This document shows positions 49,840-60,743 of a stretch of 64,000 nt of DNA, piece after piece. The first letter of the stretch is position 1. The number at the start of each line of letters is the position of its first letter. The DNA comes from Pomphorhynchus laevis (lineage: Eukaryota > Acanthocephala > Palaeacanthocephala > Echinorhynchida > Pomphorhynchidae). The stretch covers positions 310,001-374,000 of the forward strand of contig WNNJ02001602.1 of the NCBI GenBank assembly GCA_012934845.2, in the 5' to 3' direction. The position numbers and the translations under genes were made by a program. Under the pieces are notes generated by a model. That model was not told the DNA's origin and ran no database searches. It worked only from the letters and a program-made list of their open reading frames with translations.

Positions 49840-52800
49840 TGATGGTTCGTGTGTAGGAAAACTAGTAGACTTTGCAAGCGTCATCGAGCGTGTCACATTT
49901 TCCCATTATACGAACATTTTTGTCGGTTATTCAAATGTTCGTAGTCTCCTGGCTGGCTCAGTTCTCTGAAATTAAATTCATAGTTGCTTCGAAACGTTTT
50001 GATGTATTTTGTATAACCGAAACATGACTACAATCTAACATTTTAGATAATTGTGTTGCCATCCTCAAACTATTTTCTCATACGTTCGAATCGCTCGTGT
50101 GGTAAACGTGGAGGTGGGTAGCAACTTATGTGCGAAATAGTCTCCTGGTATCGAATATCTCTGCTTTTCGCGACGATATTGGTTCTTCCTTTGAAGGTCT
50201 TGCTTTTACACTGGGAAATGGTCAACGATCCCGATTCTGTGTCCTTTACAGTTCTCCGTCCTATGAATTAATATTTGGCTCTCTTAAACCACATTTGCTG
50301 AGTTTATCTTTGTATCCTCTGATTTTGCTCCTGTGTGACTTCAATATCCCCCAAATAGACTGGAAAAATAGTCATTCACGACAAATTCGTTGAATTAGGA
50401 AAGTACTGAGTGACTTTCTGTTACTCGAGATGCTACTAGTTCAACATATTAAAGAACCTACTTGTGTGATAGGGACGCCTTCTATACTCGATTTGGTCTT
50501 TACTAAGTGTCTGGGTGACGTTTTAGGTGTTCGTAATGACGCACCAATTGGCAATAGCGATCACTATGTACTCTCTATGCGACTGTCGCTGTTCAACAGG
50601 GCCTCACAAAACTCTAATTTTAAAAAACGTTGTTGGGTAGGTGTTGATGCTAGTCAACTAGCTGCAAGCTTCCCAAAGGGTATCTGTGATAGTCTTCGTA
50701 TTCACTTCGGTTTGGAGGTTTTAGTAGTCTTTGATCTGCTTTATGATGAATTGAAGCGAATTTTATGATATCTTTGCGACGCTACGTGGTCAAAGCATGG
50801 GCATCCTCTATGGTTCGACATAGAGCTTATTGATGCTATCAGATCCTGCAACAAATTGTGGCGCAAATTTAGGCGTTCTCCTGTTTCCAAACGTGTCTAC
50901 ATCGACTTTCGGAACTTATGAAATCCGCATAAATTTCAGAAACGCTATTCGTACGAAGATAGTATCGCCAGGGATGCATCTTTGAATCCTAGGAGGTTTT
51001 GGTCTTATGTAAGAAACAACAGAACTCTTGTCGCCACAATTAGCTCAATCCAAACGCCAACTGAAACTTTGACCGAGCCGTCTCTAATCGCACAACACTT
51101 AGCTGATGGCTTCTTGGTGCAGGCTTAGACCTCTAATAAACTGCATGACTTTAGTTGGAAGTATGTTCCGGTTGCTCATCGGTGTTGTGTTCGTCCACTT
51201 AGATTGGGTGAGGTGTTGAACGAGGTTATGAAGCTCGATTCGTTTACATCTCCGGGACCGGACAATATTGCCCCCTTCCTCGTCAAATCCCTAGCGAACG
51301 TACTGAGCAATGATTTAACTATGTTCTTCAGATACAGCTTGAACACATCTGGGATTCATGACAGTTGGAAGTGTGCAATTGTGGTTCCTATTCACAAAAA
51401 GCATCCTGCTAGCTTTTACGCGAACTTTCGGCCCATTAGCTTGACCAGCGTATTCTGCAAACTTTTAGAAATAATCATTGCTAGTAGAATCAGGGATCAT
51501 TTAGATCGTAATCACATATTGGTTAAATCTCAACCTGATTCTCAATCTCATGCCTGACTAACCTACTAACTGCGCGTGAAAAAATGGGCTGATGCTCTGG
51601 GGCTGGGTTTCAGGTTCATACAGTATTCCTTGATTTTTCGAAAGCTTTTGATAGGGTACCACACGACGGCATAGTGTCTTTACTGTATCACTATGGACTT
51701 CATTCATATATTTGTGAGTGGGTCAGGCAATTTCTATCGAATAGGTTTTTCCGAGTTTGTATGGGGTGTTGTGTTGTCTTATTCATTAAATGTTAATTCT
51801 GGCGTACCGCAGTGATCAGTCTTTGGCCCACTGTTCTTTATAATCTTCATTAATGATATGCTACTCCGCTTATCATGCTCTCATCTAGCTTTTGCAGACG
51901 ATCTAAAGATTTGGTCGATCATTAGAAGTCCTGCTGATCGAGTATCGTTACAGAATGATCTAAACTCTCTAATCAAGTGGTGCGATTCTACCGGACTACG
52001 GTTGAATGTTGATAAATGTGTCCTCATGCAACTAGGTCTTCCGATTGAAACTCTAAGGTACTATATTGGAGATATTGTCTTAAAGAAAGTGTCTCATCAT
52101 AAGGATTTAGGGATTATTGTCCATCAATCCTTGAAAACAAAGTTGAACACCAACATCTTTTTAGGTAAAGCTACTTGGGCGTATTATTGTATTAAAAATG
52201 CATTCCTCAGGTTAAGCTGTCATATGTTCAAGAGGTTATTTATTTCCCTCGTCAGGCAACACTTAGAGTACTGCATTCAGGCTTGTTTCCCTGTCACTAA
52301 GCAAGAACTATTACACCTGGATTCTATTCTTAGGCGCGGATCGAGGCTCTGTATTGGCTTAAGTGGTATTGACTATTATGTACGTCTAAGTCGTATTGGG
52401 ATGTTGTCGGTACGTGAGAGGTTCTTATCCTTGGAAATGCTATGTCTATGGCATATGTCGAATGATGCGGTGGGTAATCCCACCGATGTAATCACTAGGC
52501 GGGTAGGTCAGTTGCGGGAACATAGCAGAGTCTTATATAAATTTGGATTTGGCAGATTACCAAAGTGTATAGACTCTCGAGAAGATGAATTAACGTGTGG
52601 AATTCGTTGCCTGAGGAAGTCGTTGCAGCCCACAGTTTGAGAACGTTTAAATCACGATGCTACAAATGGATACGTGAACAATGCCGCCATTCAACACTAC
52701 CACTGGAATACCCTAATTAGCTACGTTGACTGACCATTTGCTCTTCTTTTTTTGAACTCTGCCTGAATAGTCTTTTGTCTTTGGGATGTATTGGAATAAT
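49840..52800 (+). mobile_element. decayed CR1-like LINE, endonuclease to 3' end
   Basis: Pieces in order: VGYSNVRSL; CVLYSSPSYE, LLLCDFNIPQIDW and APIGNSDHYVLSM (50130-50768), endonuclease; SPGPDNIAPFLVK, CAIVVPIHKK and RPISLTSVFCKLLE (51204-51557); FLDFSKAFDRVPHDG; LAFADDLKIWSIIRSPADR (51858-52640), RT with FADD intact; and a C-terminal thumb-type region. The 3' end is a TAATAATAAT run near 52795. At least four frame breaks are present. It is a relative, not a duplicate, of the 37510 element. Confidence 0.85.
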
Positions 52801-52985
52801 AATAATTTTGCATAATTATTAGTTTTACATAAACTAATAATTATTAGTTTACATTGGAATAATAATATTAATTTCTTTTTTATTTATAATTTATTTATAA
52901 TTCAATTCTTAATTTTTTTAATTTTAATAAATTTTATTGTTATATAAATTGTATAAAATTATTTGTTATTTATATAATTATCGTT

Positions 52986-53188
52986 GAGAATTGCTTTCGG
53001 GTCAAAAGTAACTTTCTTATAGCGAACCATCCCCGAGAATACAAGAACATTTAAAGTTGTCTTGATTATACTAAGTTCTTACAATTAAAAAGGACTGCTA
53101 AGTACAGTTGAAATATCTAAATAAAGTTTTTGTATTCTCGGGGATGGTTCGCAATAAAAAAATACTTTTGACCCGAAAGCAATTCTTT
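52986..53188. mobile_element. foldback MITE, ~62-bp inverted termini
   Basis: The left arm (GAGAATTGCTTTCGGGTCAA ... AACCATCCCCGAGAATACAA) is the complement of the right arm (TTGTATTCTCGGGGATGGTT ... TTGACCCGAAAGCAATTCTT), about 85-90% identical. There is no coding capacity; the internal ~80 bp is AT-rich. Confidence 0.85.
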
Positions 53189-53216
53189 AAATTAAAGTTT
53201 AAACAACTTTAAATTA

Positions 53217-53335
53217 ATTTAACGTTGTTTTGATTATACTAAGTTCTTACAATTGAAAAGGACTGCTAAGTACAGTCGAAATATCTAAATAAAGTTCTTG
53301 TATTCTCGGGGATGGTTCGCAATAAAAAAATTTAT
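53217..53335. mobile_element. half copy of the same MITE
   Basis: It repeats the MITE interior and right arm (GATTATACTAAGTTCTTACA, GGACTGCTAAGTACAGT, TCGGGGATGGTTCGCAATAA) directly after the first copy, ending in AAAAAAAT. Confidence 0.8.
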
Positions 53336-53342
53336 ATAATTA

Positions 53343-53888
53343 TTATTTATTTATCATTATTTTTAATTTATATATAGTATAAAATACGAGGACATATTTG
53401 CCTTTAACAACAATAATAATGTATTTAAAGTGGCAAACACGTCCCAACTGCACGCTTACAAGTTCACTAACTAAAAAAGCACAGCAAAAGTCAGATAAAT
53501 TTCTTAAATTGTTTAAATGTGATGGGATTTGGCGTTTGAAACACGGCATTGAGGTTGATTGGCGTATATGAATGGGCAGATGATTCCACGATGGGATCAG
53601 CCACAAGGAAGGAGGGGAAGCCAAAATGGGTAGAGAATTTTGGGATATGTAAAAGAAGGGAATTACGGGAACGCAAATAACAGTAATAAGGACGAGAATT
53701 GTCGAGAAAAGGAAGGCTGAGGAATGAAAGAGTATGAAAAGTGACTTTAAAGGCAAATCGAGATACTCAAGATGATGGGATGTATGATCAAAACGACGAA
53801 TACGAAGGAGAATTCGGACGGCTACGTTTACGATGCGTTGTAGTGGAATAAGAGTGGATTTAGGTGAGTTGGAAATAAATCTTCTCAA
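53343..53888 (-). mobile_element. family B LINE C-terminus and 3' UTR
   Basis: It reads NSPKSTLIPLQRIVNVAVRI, LLRIRRFDHTSHHLEYLDLP and WNHLPIHIRQSTSMPCFKRQ, nearly identical to the 35860-36150 tail. The 3' end includes a degraded GCGTGC hairpin (53439-53456). It abuts an oppositely oriented LINE piece at 53890. Confidence 0.8.
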
Positions 53889-53889
53889 T

Positions 53890-54618
53890 CAAATCCTTCC
53901 CAGCCCTTCTCCTAAAAATTGTTTTAAGCATTGCTCTCACGCGTCTTCTGTCCTCTCCCAACGATTCAAACTCATGTCATCTTTAGCCACTCGCATTTTC
54001 CTCGATCGCACCCCCTCCGAAATCGCTCAACTCTCATCTGCCCGCATCAAAAAACGCCGTCGCGAAGAAAACGGCGAAACATCTCTCACCATCCAACACA
54101 TCGACAGAAATTGTCAAGTTGCCCGCACCTGCCCAAAAATTCGATGGCGCTCCATCTCCCCTATGCCTTCTCCACTAGCCCCTATCACCACCACACACGG
54201 TTTCCGCCTCGGCCTGCTCAACACTATATCTATTCTTAATATATCCGATCTCATCCTCAACCTATTCACCAAGCAATCCATCGATCTCTTCTGACTCACC
54301 AAATCCTGGCACTCAGATTACGACGACATTTCCATCCGCCGTTTGCTCCTTGCCGGTTGTTCACTAGTCGAATCCGCTCGCCTCCCCAGCAAATCCCCTT
54401 CTAAATACTCTAATCATGGCGGAATTGTCGCAATCGCCCATAACCCCGCCTCTCTTCGCAAAATCACTTCCCCTTTCAGTCCTTGCTCTTTTAAACTGCT
54501 CACTTGTCGTTCTTCTAACCCGATCACTCTAGGTATCGCCATTGTATACCGTCCTGGGTCATCAGCTCCTACATCTTTATTTTTTACCGAACTCGCTGAC
54601 CTCTTGTCTCACTGTTAA
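53890..54618 (+). mobile_element. LINE 5' piece, endonuclease start (family B-like)
   Basis: Codon style is C/T-rich as in family B. It reads HGFRLGLLNTISILNISDLI, then after one stop LTKSWHSDYDD, SKYSNHGGIVAIAH, CRSSNPITLGIAIVYRPGSS and FFTELADLLSHC. This resembles the N..S/L.ETW/GG.A/YRPG blocks of an AP endonuclease. It ends before GDFN. Confidence 0.6.
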
Positions 54619-54642
54619 TTGTCCTCAATCCCTTCAAATATA

Positions 54643-54753
54643 TATATTTATCAGATCCCCTGATAAATATATATATTTGATATATATATTCTTACTCAAT
54701 GACAGCAGTTTTATCAGTACTAAACTGATAAAACTGCTGTCATTGAGTAAGAA
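54643..54753. repeat. two adjacent perfect hairpins
   Basis: The first has arms TATATATTTATCAG/CTGATAAATATATA with loop ATCCCC. The second has 30-base arms (TTCTTACTCAATGACAGCAG ... CTGCTGTCATTGAGTAAGAA) with loop ACTAA, 54689-54753. Both follow directly on the LINE piece. Confidence 0.85.
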
Positions 54754-55274
54754 ACACCTTCTAAACTGTCACTTTAAACTGTCGTGTAAAGTCATTGATC
54801 GTAATAGAGATATGAATAATTTGCCAACATCTCACTATACACTTCTATTATTCCTTTACATTTCTTAGTGTTTCTAAATTCCCCTCAAGTTTGTAAAAGT
54901 AGGGGTTTTTACACATACTGGGACTATCATTCGAGGTTACGTTTATTAGATGGTTGTGTTTCAACATGACTGCACAACAATAACCACAAATATACCACCG
55001 ATTTGGATATTCGTACTTAAAATTGAAATCGTTGTTTATCCTTCGCTTTCATTATGCTCACCCGTAACCTCTTGTCTGATATAGACTGGAACTTTATATT
55101 GCATCCTTGACTTGATTATACTCGTCTTATTCATTTTTGTGAAATCTTTGTATCAGTAGTAACTGATACAAATTAGTAACTTCAGTAACTGATATCAGTA
55201 GTAACTTCAGCACTTTTGAACATTCTATATTTAAATCTTTCAGAGGCGAAGAAAGTATCAAGGTAAAGGAAGAG

Positions 55275-55895
55275 TTGAGTACTCTGCAAGACAAGCTATC
55301 TCTTGAAGTTAGAGTCGCTTTGAAATTTGCCAGTGAAAAGGGTGCATCATCATGGCTGCGTATGCCCTATCTGAGCGATAAAGAAAGTCGCATGAGCTGC
55401 AGAGAGTTTCGAGACGCGATATCACTGCGATATAACAGTCTGCCGTCAGACAGTTTCACCGTGTGCTCATGTGGAGAGACATTGAGTATGCAACATGCAC
55501 TGTCCTGTCCAACTGGAGGACTCCCCACGATTAGGCATAGCATAATTCGAGATATTATTGCCAAAACGTTAACCGAAATCTGTCATGATGTTGGAGTAGA
55601 GTCTGTTCTACAATCGGTTTATCCAAATATTATCTTTGAAGCTGGGACTACCACACGTGATCATGATGCGCGATTGGATGTGGTTGTGAGCGGTTTATTT
55701 GGCACACGTCTGGGGCGGTCCTTTTTGGACATTTGCATATTTAATACATTAGCTCCTTCAGATGCCGGTACCGTATCATCGCACGAATATCATGAAAGAA
55801 GGAAATCAAGGAAATATATTGAAAGGATACTACTTGTCGAACGCTCATCTTTCGTTCTGTTCATTATGTCATCAGTTGGGGGGAATGGGAACTAA
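55275..55895 (+). mobile_element. retrotransposon-type CCHC and restriction-like endonuclease ORF
   Basis: 206 codons. SEKGASSWLRMPYLSDKESR and EFRDAISLRYN precede a zinc motif CSCGETLSMQHALSC (C-x1-C-x7-H-x3-C), then RHSIIRDIIAKTLTEICHDV, DHDARLDVVVSGLFGTRLGR and SFLDICIFN, and RKYIERILLVERSSFVLFIM with a glycine-rich end. This layout recurs in repeat-borne proteins of many invertebrates and resembles the CCHC plus PD-(D/E)XK module of R2-type LINEs. No RT is attached here. The frame is open and could be a single-module remnant. Confidence 0.6.
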
Positions 55896-55929
55896 GGCTA
55901 CTGCGGTGAGGCTGTTGTATACTATTTTT

Positions 55930-56064
55930 TATAAAAAAGTAGTAACTTTATTATCAAAAAGTTCCAATTTATACACCCAAGATATTTTTTATTTTTTTAA
56001 TAAAAAAAGTAGTAACTTTATTATCAAAAAGTTCCAATTTATACACGCAAGGTATTTTTTAATT
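55930..56064. repeat. 70-bp tandem duplication
   Basis: AGTAGTAACTTTATTATCAA recurs at exactly 70 bases (55938 and 56008), and so does TTCCAATTTATACAC, with about two differences. It lies between the endonuclease-type ORF and the polymerase-like gene. Confidence 0.9.
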
Positions 56065-56291
56065 TTAACTTTAAGTTTTTGTTCAATTGTAGAATATTTT
56101 AATGATTTGATTTGTGTTCAATATAAGTTAATGTTATGTTCGCTTATGTTCCAGCTGGAATTTAATTAGTAAAAACGAAAAAGTTTAATGACAATGACAT
56201 CGAATGAAAGAAGACTCATTACTTTATGATTAAAAAAGTAGTTTTTACGGTTGCAGTTAATGTGTGATAACAAAATATTGAACACTACAAA

Positions 56292-57656
56292 ATGGTTGAC
56301 ACTGTCGTGCAAAATACTCTCGATAGATATGGAATTAGATTACTGAAACCGGAGGATATCCCTAAAGATGATATTATATCTGTGATTAAACTAAAAGATG
56401 GCACATATGTCATCTCCCCAAGCACAGACAGTGTATGTATATTAGAAAATATATTTAAATTTAAAAGATTAATTATTCTTGATCAATTCATGTACAATGA
56501 GCTGTTAGTGGCTCACAATGATAATCATCAGCTGGAAATTATTTTTTTACCTGTAATGTACTGGTTTTTAAACAAAAGCGAAAAGGAATATCGACATGTT
56601 AAGCATGAATTGATCAAGGCACCAATGATCTACCGATTGTATGAAGAACTGATAAGCGACATTCCTGATCTAAAATCCCGCAAGTTTTTAATTGATGTAG
56701 AAATGTTATCACTCCAAATACTTACACGAATGGTCCGGAGTGGAATATGTGTTGATCAACATAAGTTGGAATATTGCTCGCAAGTACTAAGCAGTTTAAA
56801 AATCATATCATCATCCGACCAGTGTCACAGCGGTAAGATTAAACAAAGTAAAAGATTAGTTGCTAATTTATTACTAAGGAATAAAATGTTTGCGCATTAT
56901 CTGGATAAATGGTATTTAAATTGCACGTTACTATATACCCCGACGAAAACAGGTATTTACTATTTGAGGAATCCATTAATTCAGAGTACACCAAACACGT
57001 TTTGTGTTCAGAACATTTCCATCAATCCACGTAGCATATTCACCTCTAGTAACGAACGTCTGCTAATATCTGTAGATTACTCCCAATTCGGACTTAGAGC
57101 ATTTGCTTTGCTTTCAAATAATAATTTCTTAAAGTCACAACTGAACGATCCGGATCCCTTTCGCACAATCCTTAAATTAATCGATGATAGCATTGATATC
57201 AGTAAAAATGAATTAAAGACCCTAATACACGCGCTTACTTCAGGATGTTCTGAATCGCTAATATCAAAGCTTCTTAAAATAAGTGTAGATGATGCATCCA
57301 TATTTAAATCAAGATTTCTGAATTTATGTAAAATAAATGAAGATGGATTTCAAGTTGGGCAGGAAACCTTTTTTGGTAAGCGTGACGTTAGATATTTAGA
57401 TACATCATCTCGTATACAGAGTAGCGCCTCTGAGATTGTCAAACTAGGTATTATATCAGTTTGGCATCAAATTCAAGATATTACTCTTGTCTATTACAAT
57501 AACGACGAAGTTATGTATGAATGTGAAAAAGATAGCGTACGTGATATTGTTCCAAAACTAAGATTAATATTTAACAAAACTTTTGATGGTGTTACATTCT
57601 TAGTTAAAATCAAAATCGGACAATCATGGGGAGATCTTCAAGATATTGATTTTTGA
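56292..57656 (+). CDS. DNA polymerase theta-like (family A) protein with altered active site
   Basis: 454 residues in one exon. LIDVEMLSLQILTRMVRSGI (134 on) matches the family A palm/thumb entry. STPNTFCVQNISINPRS leads to motif A, DYSQFGLRAF (262-271). Motif B is KNELKTLIHALTSG (305-318). Motif C is YYNNDEVMYE, with N404 D405 E406. The end VKIKIGQSWGDLQDIDF matches the POLQ C-terminus (KVKIGASWGELKDFDV). Both metal-binding Asp are kept. The DYSQ.E glutamate is Gly267, the O-helix R..K...Y...YG reads K..K...H..S-G, and HDE is NDE. The large POLQ insertions are missing. No helicase is seen upstream. It may be a pseudo-polymerase, a divergent paralogue or a retrocopy with an intact frame. Confidence 0.8.
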   Translation: MVDTVVQNTLDRYGIRLLKPEDIPKDDIISVIKLKDGTYVISPSTDSVCILENIFKFKRLIILDQFMYNELLVAHNDNHQLEIIFLPVMYWFLNKSEKEYRHVKHELIKAPMIYRLYEELISDIPDLKSRKFLIDVEMLSLQILTRMVRSGICVDQHKLEYCSQVLSSLKIISSSDQCHSGKIKQSKRLVANLLLRNKMFAHYLDKWYLNCTLLYTPTKTGIYYLRNPLIQSTPNTFCVQNISINPRSIFTSSNERLLISVDYSQFGLRAFALLSNNNFLKSQLNDPDPFRTILKLIDDSIDISKNELKTLIHALTSGCSESLISKLLKISVDDASIFKSRFLNLCKINEDGFQVGQETFFGKRDVRYLDTSSRIQSSASEIVKLGIISVWHQIQDITLVYYNNDEVMYECEKDSVRDIVPKLRLIFNKTFDGVTFLVKIKIGQSWGDLQDIDF

Positions 57657-57719
57657 AACATTTAGCATAATGCCAACTTAATCTTTGGTGATGAACATTT
57701 GAAACATGTAAGCTTTTAA

Positions 57720-57725
57720 AATAAA
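57720..57725 (+). promoter_or_regulatory. polyadenylation signal AATAAA
   Basis: It lies 64 bases after the stop of the polymerase-like gene and is the first AATAAA downstream, so it is probably its 3' processing signal. Confidence 0.5.
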
Positions 57726-57869
57726 CTTAAATTAATTCTATTAAATTTAATAAAACATTTTACTTTTATGCTACGCTCGTAGGGTATCATCATTTGACTA
57801 TCATTACATTTAATTTATAAACTGAGTGTTTATAGATTTTTCTATTAACATTAAAAAAAATTAATTTTT

Positions 57870-58476
57870 AAGTGGCAAATACGTTCCGGCGCACGCTTAC
57901 ATGATCACAACAACAAAAGAACAAAAATCTAAATCATATGTCGAGAAGGTGGGAATAAAGAAGGTATTTGAATGTGATAAAGGAGGGAGTGCGGAGGACG
58001 TCGAGTGGGAGCTGATTCAAGGCGAGGGGAAGGGGACTAAGAAGGATCGGATACCGTAGTTGTTAGAGTAATTGGGAACGTGGAGTAAGAGGGAATTACG
58101 GCAACGCAGCGATAAAGGTGGGCGAGTGTCGTCTAAGAAATGGAGGTTCATGAACGATGGGGAGCCGACTGCGATGAGACTAAAAGTGACGAGAATAAGG
58201 TGGAGGTAGATGCGGATGTGGCTGGTGGGGCAGGCGAGTTGGGTAAGATGTGTGGATTGTGGTCGAAGCGTCGGAGACGTAGGAGCACTAGAATGGCAGA
58301 GTTGATGATATGTTATATGGGTAGGATGGTGGATTGTGGAGAATTGGCAAAAACGCTGAATTGGCGAAAACTTTCTTGCAGAGGAGTAAGAAAAGCCGTA
58401 ATCATAACGAAGGCGAGAAAGGAGGATGGAGTGGTCGACGATGTCGAAGGCAGAGGAGAGGTAGGGATCACTACTA
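57870..58476 (-). mobile_element. family B LINE tail, inverted
   Basis: The minus strand carries SSAFDIVDHS (58450-58475), then after a deletion the C-terminal region ending in LLYSHLLDI. The 3' UTR includes GTAAGCGTGCGCCGGAACGT (hairpin near 57881-57896). It is very similar to the plus-strand copy at 62215-62655. The open plus frame across it (58140-58529) is an antisense shadow. Confidence 0.75.
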
Positions 58477-58477
58477 G

Positions 58478-59650
58478 ACGATCACTTCAGCATCGAAATG
58501 ATGGAGTATTCAGCAGCACTCATCAGTAGAATGAAGTACCCACTGGTCGTTTTGGTTGCCTGCGTTACATTGTGAATAAAGGCGTTTCGAACACTGCTAA
58601 TTGACTGAGGCTTGCACTCTTTACTAGATCGAATTGCTGTGTGGACCATTTTTAAACACTAGGTAGATGTTGTTAATGAATTGTCGATGCACCTATTAGA
58701 TCCTTAATGGATACGGCATGTATAACGATGATGCACGGGTGTGCTGAGTAGACAACAGTCCAGGATTTCTTACGAAATACGGCATTCATACTAAATGGTG
58801 TTGCTTGATAGACTGAACTTTGATTCAAGACTTTCAGTCACCATGTCACTTCTAGACGATCGATGAGTACCCGGCAACACTCATCAGTAGAATGAAGTAC
58901 TCACTGGTCGTTTCGGTTGCCTGTGTGACATTGTGAATAAAGGCGTTTCCGACACTTTGCTTAATTGTCTGAGGCTTTCGCTCTTAACCAGATCAAATTG
59001 CTGTGCGGACCATCCTTAAACACTAGGCAGAGGTTGTTGCTCAATTGTCGCTGCACTCGTTAGATCATTAATGGATACGGCATGCATAATAGTAGTCCAC
59101 GGATGTGCTGAGTAGACAACGGTCCAGGATTTCTTACGAAAAACGGCATTTATACTAAATGGTGTTGCTTTGTAAACTGGACTTTGATATACGACTTTTA
59201 GTCACCATGTCACTTCTAGACGACTACTTTAGCATCGAAATGATAGAGTACCCGGCAACACTCATCACTAGAATGAAGTACTCACTGGTCGTTTCAGTTC
59301 CCTGAGTGACATTGTGAATGAAGACGTTTCCTGCACTTTGCTTAATTGACTGAAACTTAAGCTTTTCTCTATATCGAATTGCTGTGTGAACCATCCTTAA
59401 AAACTAGGCAGAGGTTGTTGCTAAATTGTCGCTGCACTCGTTGGATATTTAATCGACACGGCATGTATAATGGTGGTGCACGGATGTGCTGAGTAAACAA
59501 CGGCCCAAACTTTCTTACGAAATGCAGAATTTAAATTTGATAGACTGGACTTCGATTCACGACTTTCAGTCACCATTTCACTTCTATACGATCATTCCAG
59601 CATCGAAATGATGTATATCCGGCAGCACACATCACTAGAATGAAGTTTTC
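58478..59650. repeat. ~370-bp tandem satellite, three and a fraction units
   Basis: ACTGGTCGTTT marks the units at 58542, 58903 and 59284 (spacing 361 and 381). Shared blocks include CATCAGTAGAATGAAGTAC, CATTGTGAATAAAGGCGTTT, TGTGCTGAGTAGACAAC and TTTCAGTCACCATGTCACTT. Units differ by perhaps 10-15%. There is no open frame across units. A single diverged inverted copy lies at 25560-25690. Confidence 0.9.
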
Positions 59651-60730
59651 TTGTCTTAAAATTAAAAAACGGGCTAATTTAAACACTTTGAACGGACTCA
59701 CTAAACAGCACAACCGACATTTTTCGAAATAATTTCTGAGCTTAACGCTAAGGACGATGGGTTTGTCAAAACACTTAGTGTTTTAAGTCCCAAAATTAAT
59801 TCATCAAACGCTAACAGCATATTGTTATTGTATTTGACATTTTATGTTCTTATTAATTATATATGTTCTGATGATGGTGACAGACGATTACCGAAAGCTT
59901 AATAAATACGAATATTTTATGGCAAATTGGCTTTATAACCCATTATTACCTATTATTGTAAATTCACAGTGGTTGCTAATCTATGTTTGTTTCTGCACCA
60001 TTCCTTTCCTTTCAAATACCAGATAGCATTTTTTCGAAATGGTTTTTGAGTCTCCTATGCTCTATTTTTCTTATGTGTTAGGGTAAGCTACGATAAGTTT
60101 CGCACTCCGCGATTGAACAATCAAACGATTAAAAATTCATTACTTAACAAACTTAAAATTTCTTGAAATTTTTGAAATTTTAATTGATACCCTAATTATT
60201 ATTCTTAGACAATGTATAACGAGTAGAGCTCATAATTGCATGAGGCATATTTTTGTGATTATACGTTCATATTGCCATTATCTTGTGAAATTATATTATT
60301 GTTTAGGCGCTATCATAATTCAAATTTTGTTGTCCAGCATAGAGTTTACATAGTCTTTACAAAGTAGCCAGTAATATTGGATTCTTCTGACTCATTTTGA
60401 GAGATACTTCGAAAGAATAAAATTGTAATCGTTCGAATTTTTAGTTTGATTGCAAATAATTTATTGTATCAGACATTATTACGCCATTGTTACTTGCATA
60501 TTTCGTTAATTTGCTGTTAAATCGAGTATGCTTGAATGGTATATTATACATGTTCAATTATTAAATGGGAAATTTTAAATTGTTCAAGCAACTTTTGAAT
60601 TCCTGATAATGACAGAAGTCATCAAAATTTTTTTGCAGTTTATTTAATAAACGAATTTATCGTCGTTCATATAAATGTATTCTAAAAAAAAGTTAATATT
60701 TTAATGAAATTTAAATGTTGATTAATTTCA
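59651..60730. other. spacer upstream of the HYPK-like gene
   Basis: No coding region is supported. The stretch ends in TTAATTTCAG, a good acceptor, so it probably contains an intron and perhaps an unrecognised 5' UTR exon of the next gene. Confidence 0.45.
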
Positions 60731-60743
60731 GATTATCAGTCAA

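Noticed and set aside
53833-54294. A 153-codon protein-coding gene
   Set aside because: It spans the junction of two opposed LINE pieces; the reading is composite and codon style matches family B LINE.
58140-58529. 129-codon Glu/Arg/Gly-rich gene on the plus strand
   Set aside because: It is the antisense of a family B LINE tail; the minus strand carries the LINE C-terminal motifs.
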